Part shown: positions 1 through 8,634 of the stretch, piece by piece
Position numbering within the stretch: position 1 is the stretch's first letter
How the letters are laid out: each line of letters begins with the position of its first letter
Source: Paractinoplanes atraurantiacus
GTDB taxonomy: Bacteria > Actinomycetota > Actinomycetes > Mycobacteriales > Micromonosporaceae
Direction: 5' to 3'
DNA: 64,000 bases
NCBI RefSeq assembly: GCF_900215205.1
Contig: NZ_OBDY01000001.1
Coordinates: 988,786-1,052,785, forward strand
Notes under the pieces: generated by a model
Told to the model about the DNA's origin: nothing
Seen by the model: the letters and a program-made list of their open reading frames with translations, nothing else
Databases searched by the model: none
Made by a program: the position numbers and the translations under genes

Positions 1-321
1 CGACGGCCCGCCCGCTCGCGGGTGCTTGTCCGGGAAGAGCAGCGTCCACCCGTGTGACGGCGCCGAAGCGGTCAGCCGGTCGACCTCTTCCTCGCCGCCG
101 ACCGTGAAGGCCAGGTGGTTGAGGCCGGGCGCCAGCCGATCGTGCACCGCGCCGGACATCGCCGGCGACTGCTCCAGCACCAGGTACACGTCCCCGTGCC
201 GCCATGAGCGGCCGCCCGGCCAGTCCTGGTACTGCTCCCATCCCAATGAACCCAGGAGCCAGCCCCAGGGGCGCAGCGCGCCGGCCAGGTCGGGCACCCA
301 CAGCTCCACGTGATGCAGCAC
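1..321 (-). CDS. VOC (glyoxalase-fold) family protein, 3' end cut off
   Basis: The gene runs off the left edge of the window. The readable 107 residues begin MLHHVELWVPDLAGAL and contain GLNHLAFTV, the beta-alpha-beta-beta-beta pattern with a metal-ligand-like His that typifies vicinal-oxygen-chelate proteins (glyoxalase, dioxygenase, fosfomycin-resistance fold). The substrate cannot be told from this part. I chose the GTG start at 319-321 because it lies 3 bases after the adenosyltransferase stop and matches the usual VOC N-terminus (LHHVEL), so the two genes are probably translationally coupled. Confidence 0.75.
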   Translation of the reverse strand, partial: MLHHVELWVPDLAGALRPWGWLLGSLGWEQYQDWPGGRSWRHGDVYLVLEQSPAMSGAVHDRLAPGLNHLAFTVGGEEEVDRLTASAPSHGWTLLFPDKHPRAGGPS

Positions 322-324
322 GGG

Positions 325-903
325 CTACTCCGCCGTCCCGCCGCCCGGCACCCATTTCACATCGCCGCCGGGGTTGGCCACGCGGGACAGGATGAACAGG
401 AGATCGGAGAGGCGATTGAGGTATTTGGCCGGTAGCTCACTCGTACGCGAAGGGTCTGCTTGAAGAAGGGCCCACGCCGACCTCTCGGCCCGCCGGGCCA
501 CCGTGCGGGCCACGTGCAGCAGGGCCGCGCCCGGGGTGCCGCCCGGGAGGATGAAGCTGTCCAGCGCCGGCAGCCGCTCCAGGTATTCGTCGCACCAGCC
601 CTCGAGCCGCGTCACGTATTGCTCGGTGATCCGCAGCGGCGGGTAGGGCGGGTCCTCGGAGGCGGGGTTGCAGAGGTCGGCGCCGACGTCGAAGAGATCG
701 TTCTGTACGGCCTGGACCACCGAGCGAACGTCGTCGGGCAGGTCGCCGAGGGCCAGGGCGACGCCCAGCGCCGCGTTGCACTCGTCGGCGTCGGCGTATG
801 CCGCGATGCGCGGATCGGTCTTGTCGGCGACCTCGTTGTTGCCCAGGCGGGTCTTCCCGCCGTCGCCTGTGCGGGTGTAGATGCGGGTGAGGTGTACGGC
901 CAT
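325..903 (-). CDS. pduO: Cob(I)yrinic acid a,c-diamide adenosyltransferase, PduO type
   Basis: The 192-residue protein transfers the 5'-deoxyadenosyl group of ATP to cob(I)alamin, making adenosylcobalamin, the cofactor of B12-dependent mutases such as IcmA encoded further on. The N-terminus has the PduO ATP-binding motif [12 protein letters not shown] (residues 10-21), and the C-terminal half has the helical [15 protein letters not shown] signature of the five-helix bundle. Length fits the stand-alone family. It is divergent from murA; an adenosyltransferase beside murA is an arrangement I remember from other actinobacteria. The ATG at 901-903 is followed directly by the conserved N-terminus. 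Confidence 0.93.
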   Translation of the reverse strand: MAVHLTRIYTRTGDGGKTRLGNNEVADKTDPRIAAYADADECNAALGVALALGDLPDDVRSVVQAVQNDLFDVGADLCNPASEDPPYPPLRITEQYVTRLEGWCDEYLERLPALDSFILPGGTPGAALLHVARTVARRAERSAWALLQADPSRTSELPAKYLNRLSDLLFILSRVANPGGDVKWVPGGGTAE

Positions 904-945
904 GCCCCCACCCTACGGAGCGGCCGTTCGCCGCCGACTCATACC

Positions 946-2232
946 ATGGCCCGCGTGGATGTGATCAGGGTGAAGGGCGGTACCGCGCTGACCGGTGAGG
1001 TCGGCGTGGGTGGCGCGAAGAACTCGGCTCTCAAGCTGATGGCGGTCGCTCTGCTCGCGCAGGGCCGCAGCGTGGTCGAGAACGTTCCGCGTATCACCGA
1101 CATCGCCATCATGGCCGAGGTGCTGCGCCGATTGGGCTGCCAGGTCACGTTGGACGGCGGCGAGGCCACCATCGACGTGCCGGCCGAGCCGGGCAGCGAG
1201 GCCGACTACGACCTGGTGCGCCGGCTGCGGGCGTCGATCTGCGTGCTGGGGCCGCTGCTGGCCCGCCGCGGTTACGTGCGGGTGGCTCTGCCGGGCGGCG
1301 ACATGATCGGCTCGCGGGGGCTCGACATGCACGTGTCGGGGCTGGCCCGGATGGGTGCCGAGATCTCCGGTGAGCACGGCTTCGTGATCGCCTCGGCGCC
1401 GCACGGCCTGCGTGGCAGCAAGATCTGGCTCGATTTCCCGAGCGTCGGCGCCACCGAGAACCTGCTGATGGCGGCCGTCCTGGCCAAGGGCACCACCGAG
1501 ATCGACAACGCGGCGCGCGAGCCGGAGATCGTCGACATCTGCGAGATGCTGACCGACATGGGCGCCCACATCGAGGGTGCCGGCTCGTCCACGTTGATCA
1601 TCGAGGGCGTCGACGAGCTGCGCCCGGTGCGCCACACCACCGTCGGTGACCGGATCGTGGGTGGCACCTGGGCGTTCGCCGCCGCCATGACCCGCGGCGA
1701 CGTGACCGTGCGGGGCGTTCGGCCCGAGTTCCTCGACATCGCGCTCGACAAGTTGGTCACGGCGGGCGCGACGGTCGAGCCGGGAGACAATTTCTTCCGT
1801 GTACGGATGGACGAGCGCCCCAAGGCGGTCGACATCGTCACCCTGCCCTACCCGGGCTTCGCGACCGACCTGCTGCCGATGGCGATCGGCCTGGCCTCGG
1901 TGGCCGAGGGCTCCTCGCTGATCACCGAGAACATCTTCGACGGCCGCTTCATGTTCGTGAACGAGATGGTCCGGCTGGGCGCCGACATCCGCACCGACGG
2001 GCACCACGCCGTGGTGAACGGCCGGCCGCGCCTGTCCGGGGCGCCGGTGCGCGCGACCGACATCCGGGCCGGCGCCGGCCTGGTCATCGCCGGTCTCTGC
2101 GCCGACGGCGTGACCGAGGTGGGTGAGGTGCACCACATCGACCGTGGCTACCCCGACTTCGTGGCCGACCTGGCCGCGCTGGGGGCCGAGGTGGAGCGGG
2201 CCGACGTGCCCGAGCCGACGTTCGATTTCTGA
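946..2232 (+). CDS. murA: UDP-N-acetylglucosamine 1-carboxyvinyltransferase
   Basis: MurA transfers enolpyruvate from PEP to UDP-GlcNAc, the first committed step of peptidoglycan precursor synthesis in the cytoplasm. The 428 residues match the family throughout. Lys25 in [10 protein letters not shown] is the conserved substrate-binding lysine. The flexible active-site loop reads [15 protein letters not shown], with Asp119 where E. coli MurA has Cys115, the residue alkylated by fosfomycin. Mycobacterium tuberculosis and Chlamydia MurA naturally carry Asp here, so intrinsic fosfomycin insensitivity is expected. The start is the ATG at 946 ([12 protein letters not shown]); a longer upstream reading runs antisense through pduO and is not credible. 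The gene converges with the next one, with a 3-base gap. Confidence 0.96.
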   Translation: MARVDVIRVKGGTALTGEVGVGGAKNSALKLMAVALLAQGRSVVENVPRITDIAIMAEVLRRLGCQVTLDGGEATIDVPAEPGSEADYDLVRRLRASICVLGPLLARRGYVRVALPGGDMIGSRGLDMHVSGLARMGAEISGEHGFVIASAPHGLRGSKIWLDFPSVGATENLLMAAVLAKGTTEIDNAAREPEIVDICEMLTDMGAHIEGAGSSTLIIEGVDELRPVRHTTVGDRIVGGTWAFAAAMTRGDVTVRGVRPEFLDIALDKLVTAGATVEPGDNFFRVRMDERPKAVDIVTLPYPGFATDLLPMAIGLASVAEGSSLITENIFDGRFMFVNEMVRLGADIRTDGHHAVVNGRPRLSGAPVRATDIRAGAGLVIAGLCADGVTEVGEVHHIDRGYPDFVADLAALGAEVERADVPEPTFDF

Positions 2233-2235
2233 GAG

Positions 2236-2598
2236 CTAAAGGGCCGGCGAGTCGCCGACCAGGCGGCGGGCCTCTTCGACGTGCTCGGGGAAGACGAGCA
2301 CGGCCGTACGCCCGTCGCGGGCGACCGCCTGGGTGGCGCGGATGCCGGCGTCGCCGAGCAGTCGCCTGATCTCGTCGGCGATCGCGGCGTCGATCGTGAC
2401 GGCGGCCGGGCAGAGCAGGCCGTAGTCGTCCGGTTCGCCGAAGATGGCGAGTCCGTCGGGGCATGGGTCGTTCGAGGGCTCGCGGGCGAGCGTCCATTGA
2501 AGCCCCATGCGCCAGAAGACCGCGCCCAGGAAGCCGACCAGACCGACGGCGATGAGTGGCCCGAGGAGGTACCAGCCGTTGCCTGTGGCCATGGGCAT
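2236..2598 (-). CDS. Small membrane-anchored protein of unknown function
   Basis: A 120-residue protein. Residues about 8-30 (NGWYLLGPLIAVGLVGFLGA) form a single membrane segment, followed by a soluble region with Cys46 and Cys63 flanking GLAIFGEPDDYGLL and a C-terminal alpha/beta part ending in VFPEHVEEARRL. The C-terminal half resembles small domains that handle a transported or sensed ligand, but I do not recognise the family. It converges on murA and is divergent from the dehydrogenase gene. A second ATG at 2592 could also be the start. Confidence 0.7.
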   Translation of the reverse strand: MPMATGNGWYLLGPLIAVGLVGFLGAVFWRMGLQWTLAREPSNDPCPDGLAIFGEPDDYGLLCPAAVTIDAAIADEIRRLLGDAGIRATQAVARDGRTAVLVFPEHVEEARRLVGDSPAL

Positions 2599-2727
2599 AG
2601 TCTCGCACCGCTACGCCGGCTTTTAAGCGGATTTGACCCGATAGGAAGACGGGTGCTCCACCTGAGTTTCCGTTCAGTAACAAGGCTAGGGTGAGGCCGA
2701 CGACACTCTTATCGACAGGAGAGGCAC

Positions 2728-3576
2728 ATGGCGGGTCGACTCGCGGTCATCGGCTCCGGACTGATGGGTTCCGGCATCGCGCAGGTCTCGGCGCAGGCGG
2801 GCTGGCAGGTCACCATGCGGGACGTCGACGACGCCTCGCTGCACCGGGGCATGACGGCGATCCGGGATTCGCTGGGCCGGTTCACGGCCAAGGGCAAGAT
2901 CTCCGACGAGGAGGCCGAGGCGGCCATCAGCCGCATCACGACCACCACCGACCTCGACGCGGTGGCCGACGCCGACGTCGTGGTCGAGGCGATCTACGAG
3001 AAGGTCGAGGCCAAGCACGAGGTCTTCCGCTCGCTCGACAAGATCTGCAAGTCGGGCGCGGTGCTCGGCACCAACACCTCGGCCATCCCGATCACCCAGA
3101 TCGCCACGGTCACCGAGCGGCCCGAGTCGGTCGTCGGCATCCACTTCTTCTCGCCGGTGCCGATGATGAAGCTGGTCGAGCTGGTCCGCGGCTACCAGAC
3201 CTCCGACGACACGCTGGCCACGGCCCGCGCGTACGCCGAGGAGGTCGGCAAGACCTGCGTCGAGGTCAAGCGCGACGTGGCCGGCTTCGTCTCCAACCGG
3301 CTCTTCTCGGCCATCCTGGTCGAGGCGATCAAGCTGGTCGAGACCGGCGTGGTGAGCGCGGCCGACCTCGACACGGTGATGAAGCTGGGCTTCGGCCACT
3401 CGATGGGCCCGCTGGCCACGGTCGACCTGACCGGCCTCGACGTCATGCTCAACGCGGCGAGCAACATCTACCGCGACACGGCCGACGAGAAATTCTTCCC
3501 GCCGGAGCTGCTCCAGCGCATGGTCCAGGCCGGCGACCTGGGCCGTAAGAGTGGCAAGGGCTTCTACACGTACTGA
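2728..3576 (+). CDS. hbd: 3-hydroxybutyryl-CoA dehydrogenase
   Basis: The enzyme oxidises (S)-3-hydroxybutyryl-CoA to acetoacetyl-CoA with NAD(P), in short-chain beta-oxidation or the reverse butyryl-CoA route. The 282 residues begin with the Rossmann motif GSGLMG (9-14). The catalytic pair is visible as His139 in GIHFFSP and Glu151 in KLVELV, with the conserved VSNRLF near residue 190 starting the helical C-terminal domain. Length is typical of the single-function family. A GGAG ribosome-binding site precedes the ATG. The gene appears to end its own transcription unit at a strong hairpin directly downstream. It fits functionally with the thiolase, enoyl-CoA hydratase and ETF genes elsewhere in the window. 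Confidence 0.95.
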   Translation: MAGRLAVIGSGLMGSGIAQVSAQAGWQVTMRDVDDASLHRGMTAIRDSLGRFTAKGKISDEEAEAAISRITTTTDLDAVADADVVVEAIYEKVEAKHEVFRSLDKICKSGAVLGTNTSAIPITQIATVTERPESVVGIHFFSPVPMMKLVELVRGYQTSDDTLATARAYAEEVGKTCVEVKRDVAGFVSNRLFSAILVEAIKLVETGVVSAADLDTVMKLGFGHSMGPLATVDLTGLDVMLNAASNIYRDTADEKFFPPELLQRMVQAGDLGRKSGKGFYTY

Positions 3577-3588
3577 TCCGGCCGGTTC

Positions 3589-3613
3589 GGGGCCGCTCGC
3601 CGTGAGCGGCCCC
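3589..3613 (+). terminator. Hairpin terminator after hbd
   Basis: A perfect 10-bp stem, GGGGCCGCTC / GAGCGGCCCC, with the loop GCCGT, begins 12 bases after the hbd stop and ends 12 bases before the next start codon. There is no U-tract, as is common for actinobacterial terminators. Because it sits so close to the next gene it could also act in that gene's leader. Confidence 0.6.
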
Positions 3614-3625
3614 TACGATCTGCCT

Positions 3626-3979
3626 ATGACCCCTGAGCAGATGGAGTGGGCGCTGGCCGAGGCCGGCAAGGGCGCCCTGGCCGTCGCTCCGGGCTGGTTC
3701 CGGGCCTGGGGGACCTCCGACGAGAAGTGGTCGGCGATCAACGTCCGGGCGGCCACCCAGGTGATCGTCAACCACAGCCGTGAGGACGATCGTCACCCCA
3801 ACAGCTGGACCGTACGGGCGCTGTTCGGCACTCACGCGGTCGAGCTGCGCGTCGGCCCCTACGACGCCAAGGAGCACGCGGTGCTCGTCGCCCACGCGGT
3901 GCTCTCCGTGGCGTACGCCGAAGGTCCTAATCGAATTCCAGGTCTTGTCTCGGCGCCGGGCGCACCCGAACCTGCGTGA
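3626..3979 (+). CDS. Conserved hypothetical protein, 117 aa
   Basis: A small soluble protein beginning MTPEQMEWALAEAGKG and containing GWFRAWGTSDEKWSAINVR and HAVELRVGPYDAKEHAVLVA. It has no membrane segment or Cys pair, and I cannot assign a family. The ATG at 3626 was chosen because homologous-looking sequence starts there; a GTG-led extension upstream would run through the hairpin. Its last 53 bases overlap the 3' end of the convergent CNNM-type gene, so the extreme C-terminus (after about residue 100) has the composition of an overlap tail. Confidence 0.7.
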   Translation: MTPEQMEWALAEAGKGALAVAPGWFRAWGTSDEKWSAINVRAATQVIVNHSREDDRHPNSWTVRALFGTHAVELRVGPYDAKEHAVLVAHAVLSVAYAEGPNRIPGLVSAPGAPEPA

Positions 3980-5213
3980 TCGCCCGCCCGGTGACCTCGA
4001 CGACCTCGGCCGTGTGCCCGTCGACCTCCACCACCTCGCCGGGCTGGGTCGGAATGTGCCCGAGCTCGGCCAGCACCAGGCCGGCCACCGTCGTGTAGTC
4101 GCCCTCGTCCCGGCGCTCGACGTCGACGCCGATGTCGGGCAGGTCGTGCATCGGGAAGGTGCCCGGCAGCAGCATGGCCCCGTCCGGCTCGCGCACGACC
4201 GACTGCACGTCGCGGTCGGTCTCGTCGTAGATCTCGCCGACGACCTCCTCGACCAGATCCTCCATGGTGACGATGCCGTCGATGGCGCCGCGTTCGTCGA
4301 CCACGAACGCGAACTGCTGGTGCTGCATCCGCAGCTGGCGCATGGCGTCGGAGACCTTCAGCGACTCGGGCAGGAAGAGCGCGGTGTACAGGTGGTCGCG
4401 CACCGGGCCCTGGGCGTCGATCAGGTCGCGCAGGTGGACCACGCCGAGCACGTCGTCCAGGCCCATCGGCCCGGTCACCGGCGCCCGCGAGTGCCCGCTG
4501 GCCACGAGCCGGGTCAGCGCCTCGTTCGACGGCAGGTCGGCCGGCAGGATCAGCACGTCACGCCGCGGCACCAGCACCTCGCGCAGGATCCGCTCGGCGA
4601 TCTCGAAGGCGCCGCTGATGATCGTGCGCTGCTCCGGGGTGAACTCCTGCTGCTGGGTGACCATGTCGCGGATCTCCTCGGTGCTGACCTCCTCGCGGGT
4701 CGCGTTCGGGTCGACCCCGGTCATCCGCACGACGACGTCGGTCGACTTGCCGAGCAGCCAGTTCACCGGGCGCGAGAGCGTGGACAGCAGGTCGAGCGGC
4801 CGGGCGGCCAGCAACGCCCACCCCTCGGCCCGTTGCATCGCGATCCGCTTGGGCGCCAGCTCGCCGATGACCAGCGTGAAGAAGGTCAGCACGATGGTGA
4901 CGAGCACGATCGCGACCGGCTCGGCCGCGCTGCCGAGGAAGTTCAGCGGACCGGTGAGCGGCTGGGCCAGCGAGGTGGCGGCGGCGGCCGAGGCCAGGAA
5001 GCCGGCCAGCGTGATGCCGATCTGAATGGTGGCCAGGAACCGGTTCGGGTCGCGGGCCAGCCGGGCCAGCGTCCGCCCGCCCCGCGACTGCCGCTCGAGG
5101 CGCTGGAGCTGGCTGTCGCGCAGCGAGATCAGCGCCATCTCGCTGCCGGAGAAGGCGGCGTTGACCAGCACCAGCACGACGACCAGAACGATTTGCCACC
5201 CATATCCGCCCAC
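3927..5213 (-). CDS. CNNM/DUF21-CBS-CorC family membrane protein (hemolysin-like)
   Basis: A 428-residue protein with the standard order of the family. Residues 1-200 are the DUF21 (CNNM) membrane domain with four hydrophobic stretches and the conserved GELAPKRIAM. Residues about 205-335 are a CBS pair (VPRRDVLILP and DERGAIDGIVTMEDLVEEVVGEI). The C-terminal CorC/HlyC domain is at about 345-425 (GDYTTVAGLVLAELG). Family members are linked to Mg2+/Co2+ efflux or sensing; the old name hemolysin is historical. The gene is alone on its strand and converges on the preceding small gene with an overlap of 53 bases. Confidence 0.93.
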   Translation of the reverse strand: MGGYGWQIVLVVVLVLVNAAFSGSEMALISLRDSQLQRLERQSRGGRTLARLARDPNRFLATIQIGITLAGFLASAAAATSLAQPLTGPLNFLGSAAEPVAIVLVTIVLTFFTLVIGELAPKRIAMQRAEGWALLAARPLDLLSTLSRPVNWLLGKSTDVVVRMTGVDPNATREEVSTEEIRDMVTQQQEFTPEQRTIISGAFEIAERILREVLVPRRDVLILPADLPSNEALTRLVASGHSRAPVTGPMGLDDVLGVVHLRDLIDAQGPVRDHLYTALFLPESLKVSDAMRQLRMQHQQFAFVVDERGAIDGIVTMEDLVEEVVGEIYDETDRDVQSVVREPDGAMLLPGTFPMHDLPDIGVDVERRDEGDYTTVAGLVLAELGHIPTQPGEVVEVDGHTAEVVEVTGRAITQVRVRPAPRQDLEFD

Positions 5214-5251
5214 GGGCCCGCTTTACCCTTTCCCGGTCGCCGTCAAGCGTC

Positions 5252-5989
5252 TCAGTGCTTCGCGGCGAAGGCCAGGGACATCAGAGTCGCGGCGATCATG
5301 CCGCCGAGCAGGGTCAGGCCGATGCCGCCGATGTCGAGGCGGGCCTGGAGCCGCTTGTGGGCCACGAGCGCCGCCACCGGCACGCCGGCCGACGGGGCGA
5401 TGAGGAAGGCCAGCCAGCCGAGCGCCCTCAGGACCGGGCCACCCCACACCTGCGTACTGCCGAAAGTCACCAGGCCGGACCCGACGAGACCCGCCAGCGC
5501 CGCGACCAGCGCGCCCAGGATCGGCAGCAGCGGAAGCGCCCAGCGCGGGAGCGAGCGGCGACCGGCCGGATGGATCGTGTGGTCGATGCGCTCGGCGGCC
5601 CGGGCCAGCAGGGCCCGCGGAGCCTTGACCTGCGGCGACTCCGGACTGCGGGGCAGCGCGGCCCGGGGCACGGCGTCGACCGGCACCGGCTCCGGCATCT
5701 CGCCCAGGGCCCGCACCCGCAGGCCGCGGGCCCGGCGCAGCTGATCCCAGAGCCGGGCCGCCTCCCGGTCCACGTCGAGCACCTGGGCGGCCGCGGCGCC
5801 GGCCCAGCGGTCGGCCGAGATCGCGTCGCCCTCGGCCCGGGACAGCTCGCCCGCGGCCTGGGCCGCGCTCTCCTGATAGGCGTGCTCGGCGTTGCCCATC
5901 TCGGCGTCGCGCCGGGCGGTCGCCTCGGCCAGCGCGCTCACCATGAGCTGGTAGTCGCGCCCGATGGGCTGACGGTCACGTGTGGTCAC
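5252..5989 (-). CDS. Coiled-coil/membrane partner of the FtsK-like ATPase, unknown function
   Basis: A 245-residue protein. The N-terminal about 95 residues are Ala/Glu/Arg-rich and predicted helical (MVSALAEATARRDAEMGNAE). A Pro-rich link follows (PEPVPVDAVPRAALPRSPES), then about four hydrophobic segments from residue 150 on (ALPLLPILGALVAALAGLVG, LAFLIAPSAGVPVAALVA, IGLTLLGGMIAATLMSLAFA). The start overlaps the end of the upstream ATPase gene by 14 bases, a sign of coupled translation and probably a physical complex. The N-terminus resembles in texture the helical N-terminus of the ATPase itself. No family is recognised. A membrane anchor for a cytosolic DNA or protein translocase is an inference. 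Confidence 0.75.
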   Translation of the reverse strand: MTTRDRQPIGRDYQLMVSALAEATARRDAEMGNAEHAYQESAAQAAGELSRAEGDAISADRWAGAAAAQVLDVDREAARLWDQLRRARGLRVRALGEMPEPVPVDAVPRAALPRSPESPQVKAPRALLARAAERIDHTIHPAGRRSLPRWALPLLPILGALVAALAGLVGSGLVTFGSTQVWGGPVLRALGWLAFLIAPSAGVPVAALVAHKRLQARLDIGGIGLTLLGGMIAATLMSLAFAAKH

Positions 5990-8576
5990 TGTTCACCTCG
6001 TACGGGACGATGACTTCCGGGGTGCGGTGCACCGAGCGGTCGAAGAACAAGGCGCGGCGGTTTCGCGGATACCACGCCGGGCCGCCGGGCTGCGGATAGA
6101 GCGGCGCCAGATCGGGACCCTGCACGTCGAGCGCCACCCAGGCCCCGATCGGGTCGAGGCGGGCGCCGGGGCCGCCCAGGCTGTCGCGCAGCCGGCCCGG
6201 CGAACGCCACCAGCCGAGCACGTGGGTGCGGTGCTCGGGGCCCTCGACCAGCAGGCGGCGCAGCGCGGCCGGGTCGGCGCCGGCGTCCAGCGCGTAACCG
6301 AGCACGTAGTGCGGGATGGTGCCGAACGGCTCCGACGGCACCACGTCGCACCAGTCGGCCGACGGCAGCTCCGCGATGAGCCGGGCCGCCGCGCGGGCCG
6401 CGTCCGGGTCGAGGCAGACGACGCTGAAGTGCGCCGGTCCCTGCGCGGCCAGCGACAGCGCGGCCGCCGCGAGCACGTCGCACGCCTCCTCGGTGCGGGT
6501 GCCGAGCACGGCCAGGTTGCGGCCCGGCATGCGGCCCAGGCGCAGCCGGGCCGGGCGGGCGGCCACGTCGATCCGCTCGCCCAGCACCGCGCCCGGCGAC
6601 GAGCCGACCGGGGCCGCCGCGTCCGGCACCGGCCCCGACGGCCGGCAGCTCTCCGGCAGGCGGGGCACGGCGTCGCCGTCGAAGAGCCGGGGTTGCTCGC
6701 AGCCCTCCGGCCGGTCACGCCACAGGCGGCGCTGGAGGCTGCGCCAGACCAGCCGGTCGCCGGCGTCGGGCAGCCGCACCACCTGGTTGGCCCCGGACGT
6801 GCCGGACTGGGTGTTGACCACCGCGTGGAAGCGGGGGATTACCGCGGCCGCCAGGTTGTCGTCGGCCAGGATGCGGCGCGCCTTGGGCAGGGCGATGCGC
6901 AGGGTGAACTGTCCGATCAGGCCGCTGCGGCCCCACAGCGCCTCGATGCCGGAGACGTCCTGGCTGGCCAGGATGAGATGGATGCCCTGCGAGCGGCCCC
7001 GCCGGGCCAGGTCCTCGAGCAGCGTGACGGCCTCGTCGGCCACCGCGTCCCGGCCGGAGAGCAGCACCTGGAACTCGTCGATCACGGCGACGATGCGCGG
7101 CCAGTGCCCGGTCGGGTCCTCGGCCCGCAGCTCGGCCAGTTTGGTGGCGTCGACCCGCTTGGCCGCCTGGGCCCGGGTGCGCAGCTCCTCGCTCAGGTGC
7201 CGCAGCATGGCCAGGCCGAACTCGCGGTCGCCGTTGACGTTGATGCCGGCCAGGCGCACCTGGGGCAGCCAGGCCGGGTCGCGCGGGCCGGGCACGAAGC
7301 GGGCGAACGACACGCCCTCCTTGAAGTCGAGCAGGTAGAACGCGAGCTCCTCGGGCCCGTAGCGGGTGGCCAGGGCGGCCAGCCAGGCGTACAGCAGATT
7401 GGTCTTGCCCGAGCCCGAAGGGCCGCCGACCAGGGCGTGCGGCGGATCGTCGCCGAGCGGCACCTCGACCAGCGAGCCGTCGGTGGCGTCGCCGATCGGG
7501 GCGACCAGGCCGTGCGCCGACGACTCGGCCCACAGCTCGCGCGGCTCCAGGTCGGCGAAGCGGGCCGGCGGCGGGCCGGCGCGCAGGCGCTCGGCGGTCG
7601 CCCGGCAGAACGAGGTGACCCGGTCGGCCGGTGGCGGGGGATCGAGGCGGATCTCCAGGTCGCCGGTGATGTCGCAGGTCGCGGTCTGATCGGTGACGAC
7701 CAGGCGCCGTACGGTCGGATGGTCGCCCAGCGCGAGACCGCGCACCACCAGATGCACGCCGCAGGCGACGCCGGTGCGCACGATCCGGTCGAGCTGGGCC
7801 CGCTGCGCGTTGGTCAGCTCCTCGGCCGTGGCCGGGTCGGCCAGCAGCACCACGACCCGCCACGGCTCGGGCCGCGGGCCGGTGGTGGCCGCGGTCAGGT
7901 CGGCCAGTGACTGGTGCTCGCCGGCCAGCACGGTCTCGTTGACCCGGCAGATGTGCTCGACGAGATCGTCCAGGGTGGCGCCGAGGGAGCCGGGCGCGAC
8001 GAACGAGATGCCGAGCGGGGCGAACGGCGCCAGCGTGCCGCCCAGATGCTCGGGGTCGTAGACGGTGAGCTCGATGTCACCGGGCCGGCTGCTGCCCAGC
8101 GCGCGCAGCAGCAGGCCGGTGATCACGCCGTCGGCCACCGGGTGGGTGCCCTCGAAGTGCAGGTGGGCCGCGTCCAGGAAGGGCACGAGGGCGGGCAGCG
8201 CGGCCGTGTCGTCCAGGTTGAGCGAGCCGATCCGCAGCAGGCCGGGCCGGGCGCCCGGCGCGGGCTCGGTCGGCGCCCACATCCGCCATGGCAGGCCGGC
8301 CGCTCCGGTGGCGCTGACCGCGGCCAGCCGGCGCACGTTGCCGGCGAGCCGGGTCGACTCGTGCTGGAAGCGGCGCTGGATGTCGCGGCGGGCGGCGTCG
8401 CGGGCCTCGGCGAGCTGGTTCAGGCAGGTCGCGTACGCGTCGCGGACGAGCCGCCGCCGGTTCTGCGCCTCGCCGCGCGCCGACTCGGCCTCGGCCAGCA
8501 CGGCCCGGGCCGCCCCGCGCGCCTCGGCCAGCTCCTGCCGGACGACGGCGACCAGCGCGTTGCGGTGGCTACCCAC
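5976..8576 (-). CDS. FtsK/SpoIIIE-type ATPase with three nucleotide-fold modules
   Basis: An 866-residue protein. Residues 1-95 are a helical coiled-coil-like region. About 110-340 is a first P-loop-like fold with no Walker A. The central module carries Walker A GGPSGSGKT (Lys391) and Walker B VAVIDEF near residue 498, followed by LARRGRSQGIHLILASQD, typical of FtsK/SpoIIIE/EccC motors. From about 640 a third, degenerate module ends in VIVPYEVNSDHT. There are no membrane helices, unlike FtsK, and no gamma DNA-reading domain. The arrangement of one active and two degenerate ATPase folds recalls EccC of type VII secretion, but no WXG100 or Ecc gene is nearby. The GTG start follows an AGGGGG ribosome-binding site; the 3' end overlaps its membrane partner. 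Confidence 0.88.
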   Translation of the reverse strand: MGSHRNALVAVVRQELAEARGAARAVLAEAESARGEAQNRRRLVRDAYATCLNQLAEARDAARRDIQRRFQHESTRLAGNVRRLAAVSATGAAGLPWRMWAPTEPAPGARPGLLRIGSLNLDDTAALPALVPFLDAAHLHFEGTHPVADGVITGLLLRALGSSRPGDIELTVYDPEHLGGTLAPFAPLGISFVAPGSLGATLDDLVEHICRVNETVLAGEHQSLADLTAATTGPRPEPWRVVVLLADPATAEELTNAQRAQLDRIVRTGVACGVHLVVRGLALGDHPTVRRLVVTDQTATCDITGDLEIRLDPPPPADRVTSFCRATAERLRAGPPPARFADLEPRELWAESSAHGLVAPIGDATDGSLVEVPLGDDPPHALVGGPSGSGKTNLLYAWLAALATRYGPEELAFYLLDFKEGVSFARFVPGPRDPAWLPQVRLAGINVNGDREFGLAMLRHLSEELRTRAQAAKRVDATKLAELRAEDPTGHWPRIVAVIDEFQVLLSGRDAVADEAVTLLEDLARRGRSQGIHLILASQDVSGIEALWGRSGLIGQFTLRIALPKARRILADDNLAAAVIPRFHAVVNTQSGTSGANQVVRLPDAGDRLVWRSLQRRLWRDRPEGCEQPRLFDGDAVPRLPESCRPSGPVPDAAAPVGSSPGAVLGERIDVAARPARLRLGRMPGRNLAVLGTRTEEACDVLAAAALSLAAQGPAHFSVVCLDPDAARAAARLIAELPSADWCDVVPSEPFGTIPHYVLGYALDAGADPAALRRLLVEGPEHRTHVLGWWRSPGRLRDSLGGPGARLDPIGAWVALDVQGPDLAPLYPQPGGPAWYPRNRRALFFDRSVHRTPEVIVPYEVNSDHT

Positions 8577-8634
8577 ACGACCCCCTGGAAATCACGCTGG
8601 GGGATTTTACTGACTTTCTGCGCGAAACGGACAA

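Noticed and set aside
5976..8576. Type VII secretion EccC
   Set aside because: The three-module layout is similar, but only one P-loop is active, there is no EccC membrane N-terminus, and no ESX gene is near.
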